From an uncultured Litoreibacter sp. (GTDB lineage: Bacteria > Pseudomonadota > Alphaproteobacteria > Rhodobacterales > Rhodobacteraceae): a stretch of DNA of 64,000 bases. Numbering within the stretch: the first letter of the stretch is position 1; every line of letters starts with the position of its first letter. The notes beneath the pieces are model-generated. The model was not told where the DNA came from. It saw nothing but the letters and a program-made list of their open reading frames with translations, and ran no database searches. Below are positions 34,494-42,522 of the stretch, piece after piece. Both the position numbers and the translations under genes were made by a program. The stretch spans positions 1,354,001-1,418,000 of the forward strand of contig CANLUY010000001.1 of assembly GCA_947494435.1 (NCBI GenBank). Direction: 5' to 3'.

Positions 34494-35474
34494 GTGCAAC
34501 TCGCATTGTTCACTGTGTTTTGGATCATCTTTGCGCTGGTCATTTTCACGACGGTGGTCCCTCTGACCAATAGCGTACAGTGGTGGGTCAGAGGTTGGGA
34601 TTTTCCGCGGGTTCAGATTGCCGTCGTGGCTGCGGCACTGGCTATGATCGGCCTGATTATCTGGACGCCTGCGACGCAGCTGGCGAGCCTTATCCTTTTG
34701 GTCTGCGTGGGATACCAGTGTTTTCGTGTGTTCCCATACACTCAACTGGCGACCCCAGAAATTGCGCTGAAAGCGGACGTGCCTGAGGACGAACAGGTGA
34801 AGGTGATCGCCTATAATGTCTTGAAGGAGAACACCGATCACGCCGCGGTCGCTGCGCTTCTGGATCGTCACAAGCCTGATGTCGTTTTTCTCATGGAAAT
34901 TGATGATGCATGGGTCGACGGCTTGGACGGGCATCTTAAGAAATACAAGACCGTCATACGCCATCCGATGGACAATCATTACGGACTGATCTTTGCAACA
35001 GACCTAGAGGTCATCGCGGCAGAGATTGTGGAGTTGGCAGATGACGCAGCGCCCGCAATCCTTGCTGAATTGGTCGGGCCAACGGGGCCGTTTTTCTTTG
35101 TAGGTTTGCATCCCAGACCGCCGGTGCCAGGCCACACGACGATTGAGCGTGACGAACAGATTAAACGCGCGGCGCAGATAGCGGATCGCAGCCGGTTGCC
35201 TGTTGTCGCAATGGGCGATTTTAACGATGTTGCATGGTCGCGCAGTTCTGAGCGGTTCAAGGAATATGGTGAGTTTCGCGATCCGCGTGTCGGGCGGGCG
35301 ATGCTGCCAAGCTTTGATGCACGATCTTGGATCATGCGGTTCCCTATTGACCAGCTTTATCTGACGGAAGGCTTGGATTTGGTCAGCTTCGACCGGCTTG
35401 AGCCTGTCGGGTCGGATCATTTTCCGATGTCGGCGCGGTTTGCGGTTCAACAGAACCAGATTGCGGCGGATTGA
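34494..35474 (+). CDS. Membrane-anchored endonuclease/exonuclease/phosphatase family protein
   Basis: 326 residues from a GTG at 34494; the frame extends upstream to 34383 but that part overlaps the PLDc_N gene end and its terminator. Three N-terminal membrane helices (about 1-80) precede an EEP domain: AYNVLKENTDH, VVFLMEIDD (catalytic Glu), VGLHPRPPVPG, MGDFNDVAWS and a C-terminal VGSDHFPMSARF with the catalytic Asp-His. Enzymes of this fold cut phosphodiesters of nucleic acids, sphingomyelin or inositol phosphates; the substrate here is unknown, and the catalytic domain is likely periplasmic. Confidence 0.82.
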   Translation: MQLALFTVFWIIFALVIFTTVVPLTNSVQWWVRGWDFPRVQIAVVAAALAMIGLIIWTPATQLASLILLVCVGYQCFRVFPYTQLATPEIALKADVPEDEQVKVIAYNVLKENTDHAAVAALLDRHKPDVVFLMEIDDAWVDGLDGHLKKYKTVIRHPMDNHYGLIFATDLEVIAAEIVELADDAAPAILAELVGPTGPFFFVGLHPRPPVPGHTTIERDEQIKRAAQIADRSRLPVVAMGDFNDVAWSRSSERFKEYGEFRDPRVGRAMLPSFDARSWIMRFPIDQLYLTEGLDLVSFDRLEPVGSDHFPMSARFAVQQNQIAAD

Positions 35475-35489
35475 TTTCGCGTGGTGCCG

Positions 35490-35514
35490 GGAACTTTTGC
35501 ATCCCTGGTGCGTT
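35490..35514 (+). promoter_or_regulatory. EcfG-type promoter of mscS
   Basis: GGAAC (35490-35494), 17 nt, GTT (35512-35514) preceded by C. It lies 62 bp before the mscS start. Confidence 0.75.
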
Positions 35515-35576
35515 CTTGTGCGAGTAAGTTTGGCTGCCGCCGTGGCCTTTCACCGCAATTAGAAGACTGAAAGACC

Positions 35577-36533
35577 ATGGAACAGATTGATCAAACAGCA
35601 ACCGGTATTTGGGACCAGATGACGGGCGTCCTGAATACCGAAATTTACAACGGAAAATCCTTTTCCGATTACCTGACATTTGAAGCTCTCATCTCGATTA
35701 CGACTAGCGCAATCGCCGCTGGCCTTATTGTGCTTGCGGGATTTGTTCTGGCAGGCCTTCTAAGTCGTCGCATTCGAGGTCTGAGCGAAAACCATGCTAG
35801 CCTCGACAACACGCTGTTTAGTTTCTTGGGCAATATCGCGCGATATATCGTGCTCGCGTTTACAGCGCTGTTTGTGTTGAACACATTTGGTATCCAGACG
35901 ACGTCTATCATTGCGGTAATCGGTGCGGCCGGTCTTGCCATAGGTCTTGCGCTGCAAGGGACGTTGTCCAATGTCGCGGCTGGTGTGATGCTGATCTTGT
36001 TCCGGCCGCTAAAGGTTGGTGACTTCGTGACAGTCGATGGTGTCAGTGGGACCGTGCGCGAGATCACGTTGAATTACACAGAAATCGCTGATCTCGGCAA
36101 TGTTATGGTTGTCGTGCCCAATTCCGAAGTTTGGGGCAATAAAATCAAGAATTTCTCTGCCTATCCGACGCGCCGTGCGGAATGGACTTTTGGCGTCGGC
36201 TACGGTGTCAATCTGGCCGACGCGGAACGCGTTATTCTTGACACGATCATGTCCGACGAGCGGTCGCACAGTGAACCGGAGCCCTTTATTCAGGTGAACA
36301 ATCTGGGTGACAGCAGCGTCGATTTTCTGGTGCGGGTCTGGTGTGCGTCTGACGCGTATTTTGCCTATCAGGCTGATATGAAACGGAACGTAAAAGAAGC
36401 GCTAGATCGCGCTGAGATCAACATCCCGTTCCCTACGAGAACAATTACAACCGACCCGCAGGCCTTGGTTTCTATCCGCTCAGTGGATGAAGACGATGTG
36501 CCGGGCGGGAGCACTTCAATCGCAGCTGAGTAG
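35577..36533 (+). CDS. mscS: Small-conductance mechanosensitive channel (MscS family)
   Basis: 318 residues. Three N-terminal transmembrane helices end in the Gly/Ala-rich pore helix IGAAGLAIGLALQGTLSNVA (about residues 114-133), followed by the beta domain with RPLKVGDFVTVDGVSGTV and a C-terminal alpha/beta domain. The channel opens under membrane tension to release solutes in hypo-osmotic shock. A perfect EcfG-type promoter is upstream, linking it to the general stress response. The AI-2E family gene follows after 32 bp and is probably cotranscribed. Confidence 0.92.
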   Translation: MEQIDQTATGIWDQMTGVLNTEIYNGKSFSDYLTFEALISITTSAIAAGLIVLAGFVLAGLLSRRIRGLSENHASLDNTLFSFLGNIARYIVLAFTALFVLNTFGIQTTSIIAVIGAAGLAIGLALQGTLSNVAAGVMLILFRPLKVGDFVTVDGVSGTVREITLNYTEIADLGNVMVVVPNSEVWGNKIKNFSAYPTRRAEWTFGVGYGVNLADAERVILDTIMSDERSHSEPEPFIQVNNLGDSSVDFLVRVWCASDAYFAYQADMKRNVKEALDRAEINIPFPTRTITTDPQALVSIRSVDEDDVPGGSTSIAAE

Positions 36534-36565
36534 TCGAAACGCTAAAAGCGGACACCGGAGGTCCC

Positions 36566-37609
36566 ATGTCTCAAGTTACCCTCGGTCGGGCCAGTGCCGC
36601 GATCATCGCGGTCATCATGGTGTTTGCAGTTCTCAAATTCGCAGAGAACATCTTTGCCCCGATGGTATTGGCAATGGTTCTGGGGATCATTCTGTCGCCG
36701 GTACGTGACTTTTGGGACAGGCTTGGGTGCCCGAGTGCAATCTCGGCTTTTGCGACGTTGATTATCGGCTTCACCGTCTTCTTGATCGTCGGCCTCTTGC
36801 TGGAGCCGTATATTTCCAGCGCGATAGAACAGGCCCCCGCAATTTGGGACGAAGTGCGGTTCGCGTTGGTTGAGCTGAAGGCTGTGCTGCGTGGATTGGA
36901 TGAGATCAGCGAGAACGTCGCTGAGGCTATCGGGCCGGATGGAGCAGGAGATGCAGAGGCGAATGCCGCAGTTGCAATCCCAACCGCCGCGCAGGCTGCG
37001 ATTTACGCGCCGCAATATTTAGCGCAGTTGATGGTGTTGATCGGGACGCTTTATTTCTTCTTGCTGGTCCGGACAGACATTTACCGGTTCTTCGGTCAAA
37101 CGCTCGTCTCGTTGCAGGAGAGCGATTTGCACTTCGCGGAGTCGCAGGTGTCGCGTTACTTCCTGACTGTGTCGATCATCAATGCCAGCTTTGGTGTGAT
37201 CGTCACCGCAGTGATGAGCCTGCTTGGGATGCCGTCCCCGGTCTTGTGGGGGATGCTCGCGTTTTTGGTGAACTTTATCCTCTATATCGGACCGGCAACG
37301 CTGGCCGTTGCGCTGCTTTTGACGGGCATCATCGTGTTTGATGGGCCGTATAGTTTCCTGCCAGCCGCACTGTACATGGCGATGAACGCAACAGAGGGGC
37401 AGTTTGTCACGCCGGCGCTTGTCGGCAAGAGCATGTCCGTCAATCCGCTGCTCGTGTTTTTGTCACTGGTGTTCTGGCTTTGGCTTTGGGGGCCGCTGGG
37501 CGGGTTTGTGGCTATTCCGATCCTGATTTGGATATTGGTGATCCTGAAGACAGTGATGGCTCACAACGCGGGGGCTGTGGTCCCGGCGCAAGTGAATGTG
37601 GACGCGTAA
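36566..37609 (+). CDS. AI-2E family transporter (PerM/YhhT type)
   Basis: 347 residues with about seven hydrophobic segments. The N-terminal FAENIFAPMVLAMVLGIILSP in two parts, a central amphipathic insert (about 75-130) and the C-terminal conserved blocks FLVNFILYIGPA, VTPALVGKSMSVNPLLVFLS and WGPLGGFVAIP are typical. Members export small molecules or ions (AI-2 and Na+/H+ have been reported for different members); the substrate here is unknown. Cotranscription with mscS under an EcfG promoter suggests an osmotic or stress role. Confidence 0.85.
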   Translation: MSQVTLGRASAAIIAVIMVFAVLKFAENIFAPMVLAMVLGIILSPVRDFWDRLGCPSAISAFATLIIGFTVFLIVGLLLEPYISSAIEQAPAIWDEVRFALVELKAVLRGLDEISENVAEAIGPDGAGDAEANAAVAIPTAAQAAIYAPQYLAQLMVLIGTLYFFLLVRTDIYRFFGQTLVSLQESDLHFAESQVSRYFLTVSIINASFGVIVTAVMSLLGMPSPVLWGMLAFLVNFILYIGPATLAVALLLTGIIVFDGPYSFLPAALYMAMNATEGQFVTPALVGKSMSVNPLLVFLSLVFWLWLWGPLGGFVAIPILIWILVILKTVMAHNAGAVVPAQVNVDA

Positions 37610-37622
37610 ACGTTCAGAGTGT

Positions 37623-39359
37623 TTAGAAATCGGCGCTTTCTTCTAAGAAGTCGGCGATTTGGAACTGGAGGGTCATGATGTAGTGGTCGACGGCGTGTGA
37701 CACTTCCACTGTTCCGCCGAGCTGCATCGCAAACGCATTGATAAGCTGCGCGCCAAGGCCGGTGCTTTCGACGTCGTTTTCGCCGGATGCGGAGTTCTTG
37801 AACGTCATGGTGCAGGTGTGCTTGTCGTCAACCTTTAGCGAGAAGTCGATCCACTGCTCGCCGGATTTGTCGGGTCCGAGATATTTCATAGCATTGGTGC
37901 TGGCTTCGGCGACGAGAAGGGACAGCGGCACGGCCTGATCGGGGTAAAGCAGGATCGGGTCGACATCGACTGTGCGCGTTACTTCTTTGTTGGTGTCTTC
38001 ACCAATTTCGACGGATTTTTCTACGATTTCAGAGACGAGAGAGGATGCATCCACGCGGCCACCGGATTGCGACTGGTATAGGTCGCGGTGGATCGTGGCG
38101 AGGCTCAGAACGCGATCTTGTAATCTGGCTAGTACATCACGGGTTTCGGTTTGGGTCGCGCGGCGGCGCTGCATATTCATGATCGAAGAGATCAGTTGAA
38201 GATTGTTTTTGACGCGATGATGCACTTCTTTGAGCAGTACGTTCTTGTCGCGAATATTGTCTTCCAGCTCAGCCTCGTCTTGCAGAATGGTCGCGGCCAT
38301 GGCGAAAAAGTCATCCTCCATATCAGCGAGTTCGACCGACGGTGCAAAGGTTGTGCGGGTGGATGGTAAGGTTCTGTCGAGCGCGAACTGTTTCATGGTG
38401 CTGCCCAGCAAACGGACGTGGCGGATGACCAATCTATGCACGGCAAAAAGTGCAACGGCCAGACTGGCGATCCACATCAGAACCGGAAAGACCCAAGGCG
38501 GCAGCGGGCCGAGGAAGCGTTGTGCCGTTTTTGATGTTTTGTCCCAAACGCCGAGCGTGAAAACGGTACCGTCGATGATCGGGACAACTGAGAAGATCCG
38601 CTCTTGCTGGAGCTTATCCTGAGCGGAGAACGAGTATGCGTCGCTTCGCGCGAGTTCGCCAAGCTTCCAGCCGTTTGGCGTGTCGAGATAGGCCGAGTCC
38701 AGACTTCTTGACGACGTGAGAATGTCCCCCTGGGCATTGAAGGTCAGGACATTAATGAGGCCCTCAAAATCTGTGTTGCCATCCCCGGCAGGCAAGGCGG
38801 AGTGTGGGACGGAGATTGTGATCATGCCCTGAAACACGCCAAGCTCATAATAGGGCTCTGAAACGATAATGACGGACTTGCCACTAAGGGGTGCATCTTG
38901 ATTGACCGTTACATTCGCTGTTTCGGCGGCCATCTGGGCGTCAAAACCCTCAAACCCTGAAAAATCGTAGCTTTGCCCGGCGGAAGAGCACTCCATCTTT
39001 CCAGATTTCGGCAGAACCCCGACAAAACTGAAACGGGCGTTGGCGGCGACGAAAGCGCGCAGATACTCTTCGCATTCGGCAGCATCGTTGAGTTCGTCTT
39101 GCAATGCGCCCAAGAGGCGCGCGGCCCCTCTTGCCTGCTCAATTACAATGCGTTCGTTAAAGGAAGCCTTCTCTGTCCGCGTTAGAAGCACAAGTTCGGA
39201 CGCTTCCCGTTGCGCGGTTGCGACCTGTCTTGTCTGACTTACGGCAATGAGCCCGATGGGAAGCAACGCGACCGAGAGCATTGCAAGGACGCGAAATCTC
39301 AGGCTTCCGAAGAAGCGATCGGCCGCCGTGCCTTGCTCGCGCGCGTTTCGTTCAATCAC
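37623..39359 (-). CDS. Sensor histidine kinase, HisKA_2 family, of the general stress response (PhyK/PhyT-like)
   Basis: 578 residues: TM1 (about 24-43), a periplasmic sensor region of about 240 residues, probably Cache-like, TM2 (about 289-308), a HAMP-like linker, a HisKA_2 H-box LLKEVHHRVKNNLQLI (phospho-His near 380) and an HATPase domain with EASTNAMKY and TGLGAQLI. Kinases of this family phosphorylate PhyR. The start codon overlaps the stop of the sigma factor gene, so it is the third gene of the nepR-ecfG operon. Two cysteines in the sensor region (AAECEEY, MECSSAG) could respond to redox state; that is speculation. Confidence 0.88.
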   Translation of the reverse strand: MIERNAREQGTAADRFFGSLRFRVLAMLSVALLPIGLIAVSQTRQVATAQREASELVLLTRTEKASFNERIVIEQARGAARLLGALQDELNDAAECEEYLRAFVAANARFSFVGVLPKSGKMECSSAGQSYDFSGFEGFDAQMAAETANVTVNQDAPLSGKSVIIVSEPYYELGVFQGMITISVPHSALPAGDGNTDFEGLINVLTFNAQGDILTSSRSLDSAYLDTPNGWKLGELARSDAYSFSAQDKLQQERIFSVVPIIDGTVFTLGVWDKTSKTAQRFLGPLPPWVFPVLMWIASLAVALFAVHRLVIRHVRLLGSTMKQFALDRTLPSTRTTFAPSVELADMEDDFFAMAATILQDEAELEDNIRDKNVLLKEVHHRVKNNLQLISSIMNMQRRRATQTETRDVLARLQDRVLSLATIHRDLYQSQSGGRVDASSLVSEIVEKSVEIGEDTNKEVTRTVDVDPILLYPDQAVPLSLLVAEASTNAMKYLGPDKSGEQWIDFSLKVDDKHTCTMTFKNSASGENDVESTGLGAQLINAFAMQLGGTVEVSHAVDHYIMTLQFQIADFLEESADF

Positions 39360-39913
39360 CGTGTCACGGGTCCACTGTCTGTAACGACTGCCATGGTCGC
39401 GGGATCGGTAAGTTCCATCGCGGTGTCGTCATCATGGTCCAATAGATCGGCAAGTTTGGCGCGGCCACGGTTGGCCCGGCTTTTAATTGTTCCTACAGCA
39501 ACACCGCACATTTCTGCGGCCTCGTCATAAGAAAAGCCGGATGCGCCAACCAAAATCAAGGCTTCGCGCTGTTCGTCTGGGAGTTGTTCAAACGCGTTTT
39601 TGAAGTCGGCCATCTGCAACTTACCATCGTGGTCCGGTTTCACAGACAGGCGTTCTGTAAAGGCACCATCAACATCGGCGACTTCGCGTTTTGATTTACG
39701 ACGACTGGAATAGTAGGTGTTACGCAGAATGGTGAATAACCATGCACGCATGTTGGTGCCGACTTCGAATTTCTCGATATTGGTCCAGGCTTTGACCACT
39801 GTATCTTGCACCATGTCATCAGCCGTCGCACCGTTGCGGGTCAGGCTTAGGGCGAACGCCCGCAAGGCTGGTAAATGACTTACCAGCTCGTCTCTCGGTT
39901 CAGGGGTGCTCAT
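39356..39913 (-). CDS. ecfG: EcfG-type general stress response sigma factor
   Basis: 185 residues. Region 2 holds LPALRAFALSLTRNGATADDMVQDTVVKAW in pieces, with LFTILRNTYYSSRRKSKRE; region 4 is FEQLPDEQREALILVGASGFSYDEAAEMCG with TIKSRANRGRAKL. It matches the ECF15/EcfG group, which recognises GGAAC-N16/17-CGTT and is held inactive by NepR. A C-terminal tail of about 20 residues extends past region 4. The gene overlaps nepR by 4 bp upstream and the kinase gene by 4 bp downstream, indicating translational coupling. Confidence 0.92.
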   Translation of the reverse strand: MSTPEPRDELVSHLPALRAFALSLTRNGATADDMVQDTVVKAWTNIEKFEVGTNMRAWLFTILRNTYYSSRRKSKREVADVDGAFTERLSVKPDHDGKLQMADFKNAFEQLPDEQREALILVGASGFSYDEAAEMCGVAVGTIKSRANRGRAKLADLLDHDDDTAMELTDPATMAVVTDSGPVTR

Positions 39914-40074
39914 TTCTTTGAGCCCTGCTGTACGTCTTGATCTTTGAGCTGTGACAATAGATCTTTAAATCGATCCGGCAGGTCCTCTTGGACAAGGTCC
40001 GAATAAAGCCGCTTCAAATTATCATCAATCATCGCCTCAAAGCGTTGTTGTTTGCGCTTATCTTCTTGACCCAT
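39910..40074 (-). CDS. nepR: NepR anti-sigma factor
   Basis: 54 residues from the ATG at 40074 (MGQEDKRKQQRFEAMI); an upstream start would be inside the promoter. The central block IDDNLKRLYSDLVQEDLP, then DRFKDLLSQL, is the NepR signature of two helices that clamp EcfG. Phosphorylated PhyR binds NepR and releases the sigma factor. It is the first gene of the operon and overlaps ecfG by ATGA. Its own EcfG-type promoter (40129-40153, minus strand) implies positive feedback. Confidence 0.92.
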   Translation of the reverse strand: MGQEDKRKQQRFEAMIDDNLKRLYSDLVQEDLPDRFKDLLSQLKDQDVQQGSKK

Positions 40075-40121
40075 ATTCCAACTTAGCCTGTTTCGGTTAG
40101 ATAAAAAAAGTGATTCAGTAC

Positions 40122-40146
40122 GGAACCAAACGCATAATCTGGTGTT
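40122..40146 (+). promoter_or_regulatory. EcfG-type promoter of phyR
   Basis: GGAAC (40122-40126), 17 nt, GTT (40144-40146), 35 bp before the phyR start. It overlaps the minus-strand nepR promoter almost completely. Confidence 0.8.
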
Positions 40147-40153
40147 AAGTTCC
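40129..40153 (-). promoter_or_regulatory. EcfG-type promoter of nepR-ecfG-kinase operon
   Basis: On the minus strand GGAAC (40153-40149), 17 nt, GTT (40131-40129) preceded by C. It lies 55 bp before the nepR start. With the phyR promoter it forms an imperfect palindrome. Confidence 0.8.
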
Positions 40154-40181
40154 ATAAAACTTCAAAAAAAGGTTGTAGAAA

Positions 40182-40997
40182 ATGACAACAACACATGACG
40201 ATCTTGATTTTTCGGAGCAGGTCGGAACTGTTTTGCCCTATTTACGTCGCTACGCGCGGGCGCTGACGGGGTCTCAAAAATCGGGTGATACATATGCGGT
40301 TGCTACACTTGAAGCGATTCTTGAGGATCGGTCAATGTTCGAAGATGGGATGTCCGTAAAGGTCGGCCTGTTTAAGTGTTTCCATTCAATCTGGAACAGC
40401 TCGGGTGCGATTGTGGACGCGCCAGAAGATCCCCTGCAATCGCGTGCGCAGACCTTGTTGGGGAGGCTGACACAAAACACACGTGAAGTTCTTCTGCTGC
40501 GCACGATTGAAGATTTTAACTTTACTGATATCGCGAAGATCATTGACGCTGAGATTTCCGAAGCGCGCAACCTTTTGGCGATTGCACAAGAAGAGATGGC
40601 ACATGGTGTGTCGGGTAAAGTTCTGATCATTGAAGACGAGGCGATTATTTCTGCTGATCTGCATGCGATTGTAACGGAGCAGGGACATGATGTGACCTCC
40701 ATCGCGCGGACGCGGGATGAGGCGGTGATTGCGGGGTCAAGCACGAAGCCCGATCTGATCTTGGCTGATATTCAACTGGCCGACAACTCTTCTGGTATTG
40801 ATGCCGTGAACGACTTGCTGGCAATCTTGGGCAACGACGTTCCTGTGATTTTCATCACCGCCTTCCCAGAGCGGTTGTTGACTGGCGAGCGGCCTGAGCC
40901 GGCCTTCCTGATTTCGAAGCCTTACCGTGAAGAGCAGGTCAAATCGGCGGTCAGTCAGGCGATGTTCTTTGCATCGACGCAAACGCTGAAGAGCTAA
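40182..40997 (+). CDS. phyR: PhyR anti-anti-sigma response regulator
   Basis: 271 residues. Residues 1-140 form a sigma-like domain (LPYLRRYARALTG, LLGRLTQNTREVLLLRTIE, FTDIAKIIDAEISEARNLL) that mimics EcfG to capture NepR. Residues 146-262 form a receiver domain with acidic pocket E151-D152, phospho-acceptor D196 in LILADIQLA, Thr in FITAFPERLL and Lys in ISKPYREEQV. Phosphorylation exposes the sigma-like domain. It is divergent from nepR-ecfG-kinase with overlapping EcfG promoters, the classic arrangement. Confidence 0.95.
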   Translation: MTTTHDDLDFSEQVGTVLPYLRRYARALTGSQKSGDTYAVATLEAILEDRSMFEDGMSVKVGLFKCFHSIWNSSGAIVDAPEDPLQSRAQTLLGRLTQNTREVLLLRTIEDFNFTDIAKIIDAEISEARNLLAIAQEEMAHGVSGKVLIIEDEAIISADLHAIVTEQGHDVTSIARTRDEAVIAGSSTKPDLILADIQLADNSSGIDAVNDLLAILGNDVPVIFITAFPERLLTGERPEPAFLISKPYREEQVKSAVSQAMFFASTQTLKS

Positions 40998-41024
40998 GCG
41001 CGATACACTGTAGATATACAAAAC

Positions 41025-41056
41025 AAGGGCCGCAGTCATTTCTGATCGCGGCCCTT
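41025..41056. terminator. Bidirectional terminator between phyR and the DUF1328 gene
   Basis: AAGGGCCGC (41025-41033) pairs with GCGGCCCTT (41048-41056). The two genes are convergent here. Confidence 0.8.
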
Positions 41057-41075
41057 AGTTGTGTTGTGTCATCTT

Positions 41076-41243
41076 TTAACTTGTCCGTCTTATCAGCCGC
41101 GCCAATATCGCAATGGCGAAGAGCGCCAAAAAGATAAAGAACAGAACCTGCGCGATCCCTGCGGATGCGCTCGCGATGCCGCCAAAGCCAAAGACGGCGG
41201 CGATGATCGCGACGATGAAGAAGACGAGTGCCCAATGTAGCAT
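41076..41243 (-). CDS. DUF1328-family small membrane protein
   Basis: 55 residues from the ATG at 41243 ([20 protein letters not shown]). Two transmembrane helices separated by [12 protein letters not shown] match the DUF1328 (YtjA) family of stress-associated inner-membrane peptides. GAAAGGAAAATG gives a good Shine-Dalgarno. An EcfG-type promoter lies 52 bp upstream, on the opposite strand from the DUF883 promoter. Confidence 0.88.
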   Translation of the reverse strand: MLHWALVFFIVAIIAAVFGFGGIASASAGIAQVLFFIFLALFAIAILARLIRRTS

Positions 41244-41294
41244 GTCATTTTCCTTTCTCTTTAAGATCATTTGGTGATCGAGACATGGAAGACC

Positions 41295-41319
41295 AACACA
41301 CGCTTTGCGACTGAGTTCC
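41295..41319 (-). promoter_or_regulatory. EcfG-type promoter of the DUF1328 gene
   Basis: On the minus strand GGAAC (41319-41315), 17 nt, GTT (41297-41295), preceded by T. It is divergent from the DUF883 promoter 24 bp away. Confidence 0.72.
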
Positions 41320-41342
41320 CCGAAAAGCCGGAAAACTTTTAT

Positions 41343-41367
41343 GGAACCTTCAATGGCTGCGGGCGTT
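41343..41367 (+). promoter_or_regulatory. EcfG-type promoter of the DUF883/holin-like genes
   Basis: GGAAC (41343-41347), 17 nt, GTT (41365-41367) preceded by C; 40 bp before the ATG at 41407. Confidence 0.78.
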
Positions 41368-41406
41368 GGGTAGATGACAATGAATTGAACATAGGAGAGC
41401 AACACC

Positions 41407-41748
41407 ATGGCACGTAAACTAGCCGAAGTTACGAACACCGAGCCTTCAGCAGAAGACTTATCCGCGCAAGTAGCAACACTCCGAGCAGACGTCTCCGCGC
41501 TGACAGACATGTTAGGTGAGTTCAGCAAAGCGAAGACCTCTGAGCTGACGGGCGCGGCGAAGGAAAAGCTGGCCGCCGTTCAAAATGACACGAAAGAACG
41601 TGCGGCTGCTGCAGCAAATCTCGCGAGCGAGCAAGCCGCGCAGTTGCAAGGCCAAGCGAATGATTTCGTCAAGAACCAACCCGCGACGGCCATGGGCGTC
41701 GCTGCAGGGATCGGCTTTCTGATCGGTTTCATGAGCGGCCGCAAGTAA
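41407..41748 (+). CDS. DUF883 (ElaB/YqjD-type) membrane-anchored protein
   Basis: 113 residues: a polar, Ala/Glu/Lys-rich helical N-terminal part (about 1-85, coiled coil) and a C-terminal glycine-rich helix, [21 protein letters not shown]. This is the ElaB/YqjD layout; E. coli members are stationary-phase inner-membrane proteins that associate with ribosomes. An EcfG promoter precedes it and the next gene overlaps by one base (TAATG). Confidence 0.88.
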   Translation: MARKLAEVTNTEPSAEDLSAQVATLRADVSALTDMLGEFSKAKTSELTGAAKEKLAAVQNDTKERAAAAANLASEQAAQLQGQANDFVKNQPATAMGVAAGIGFLIGFMSGRK

Positions 41749-42101
41749 TGTTGGATGGTCTGAAATCAAAGGCCACGCGAACCGCAAAGCGGGCGGGCCT
41801 CCTGAGTGGGGGTCTGCTTGCGATCTGTGTGGGTCTTGCGTTTTTTACAGGCGCGGCTTGGCTCTATTTGTCCGCTGTCACTGACCCGCTCACCGCCGCA
41901 CTCGTCCTGGGTGGCGCGTATTTAGGGTTAGGACTTCTGACAATCGGGATTGCTTTGTCTGGTGGGTCTGAGGACCATCACGCTGCAACGTTGGCGCATG
42001 GTCCTGCTCGACAAGAACCACAGGCGGCACAGCCTCCATTGATGCAGGCATTTCTACATGGCATGCAGGCGGGCGTTAGCGCAACTCAGCACCGGCGTTG
42101 A
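41748..42101 (+). CDS. YqjE/holin-superfamily-like membrane protein
   Basis: 117 residues with a basic N-terminus (GLKSKATRTAKRAG), two transmembrane helices (about 18-43 and 49-70) and a polar C-terminal tail. The layout, and linkage to a DUF883 gene, match the yqjD-yqjE pair of enterobacteria, whose YqjE belongs to the phage-holin-like superfamily III. Probably cotranscribed with the DUF883 gene under EcfG. Its 3' end overlaps the convergent receiver-like gene by 26 bp. Confidence 0.72.
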   Translation: MLDGLKSKATRTAKRAGLLSGGLLAICVGLAFFTGAAWLYLSAVTDPLTAALVLGGAYLGLGLLTIGIALSGGSEDHHAATLAHGPARQEPQAAQPPLMQAFLHGMQAGVSATQHRR

Positions 42102-42435
42102 GAAGCGCGTCGCGTACTGTTTCATCTGTGAACGGCATCGTAAGGGGCACCCAGCCCCGCTGAGCGATCTGCTCCACGGTCGTGCCGTCGCCGAAATGTG
42201 ATACGACAATCCGGCCTTGCTTCTGTTCGATCAGATCTTGAAGGCCGGTTTTCTCGATATCGGCGACGGGCAGTCCAATTACGGCGCAGCTGATTTCTTT
42301 CAGATTTGTGGCCGCTTTGCGAAAGTCGGCGAGGCTCATGGATGCTTCGACAGCGGCATTAGGCCATGTGTTCCGCATGATCCCGATCATATCCAGCAGG
42401 ATCACAGGGTCTGAGTGAAAAACGAGAAAGTTCAT
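42076..42435 (-). CDS. Degenerate receiver-domain-like protein
   Basis: 119 residues from the ATG at 42435 (AGGGGG eight bases upstream). The fold pattern is that of a single receiver domain: MNFLVFHSDPVILLDMIGIM as strand and helix 1, SCAVIGLPVADI as strand 3, RIVVSHF as strand 4 and LTMPFTDETV as strand 5. The acidic pair is reduced to SDP, no Asp follows strand 3, and Lys is replaced by Met, so phosphorylation is unlikely. It lies beside the general stress response genes and may act as a phosphorylation-independent adaptor; that is speculation. Confidence 0.6.
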   Translation of the reverse strand: MNFLVFHSDPVILLDMIGIMRNTWPNAAVEASMSLADFRKAATNLKEISCAVIGLPVADIEKTGLQDLIEQKQGRIVVSHFGDGTTVEQIAQRGWVPLTMPFTDETVRDALLNAGAELR

Positions 42436-42522
42436 ACATCCCACCCCCTATGCTTCGCGACTTTCAGGATGCACGTAAACGCGCGAAGTTTCATTAATAA
42501 ATGACATAGCGAGTACGATATA

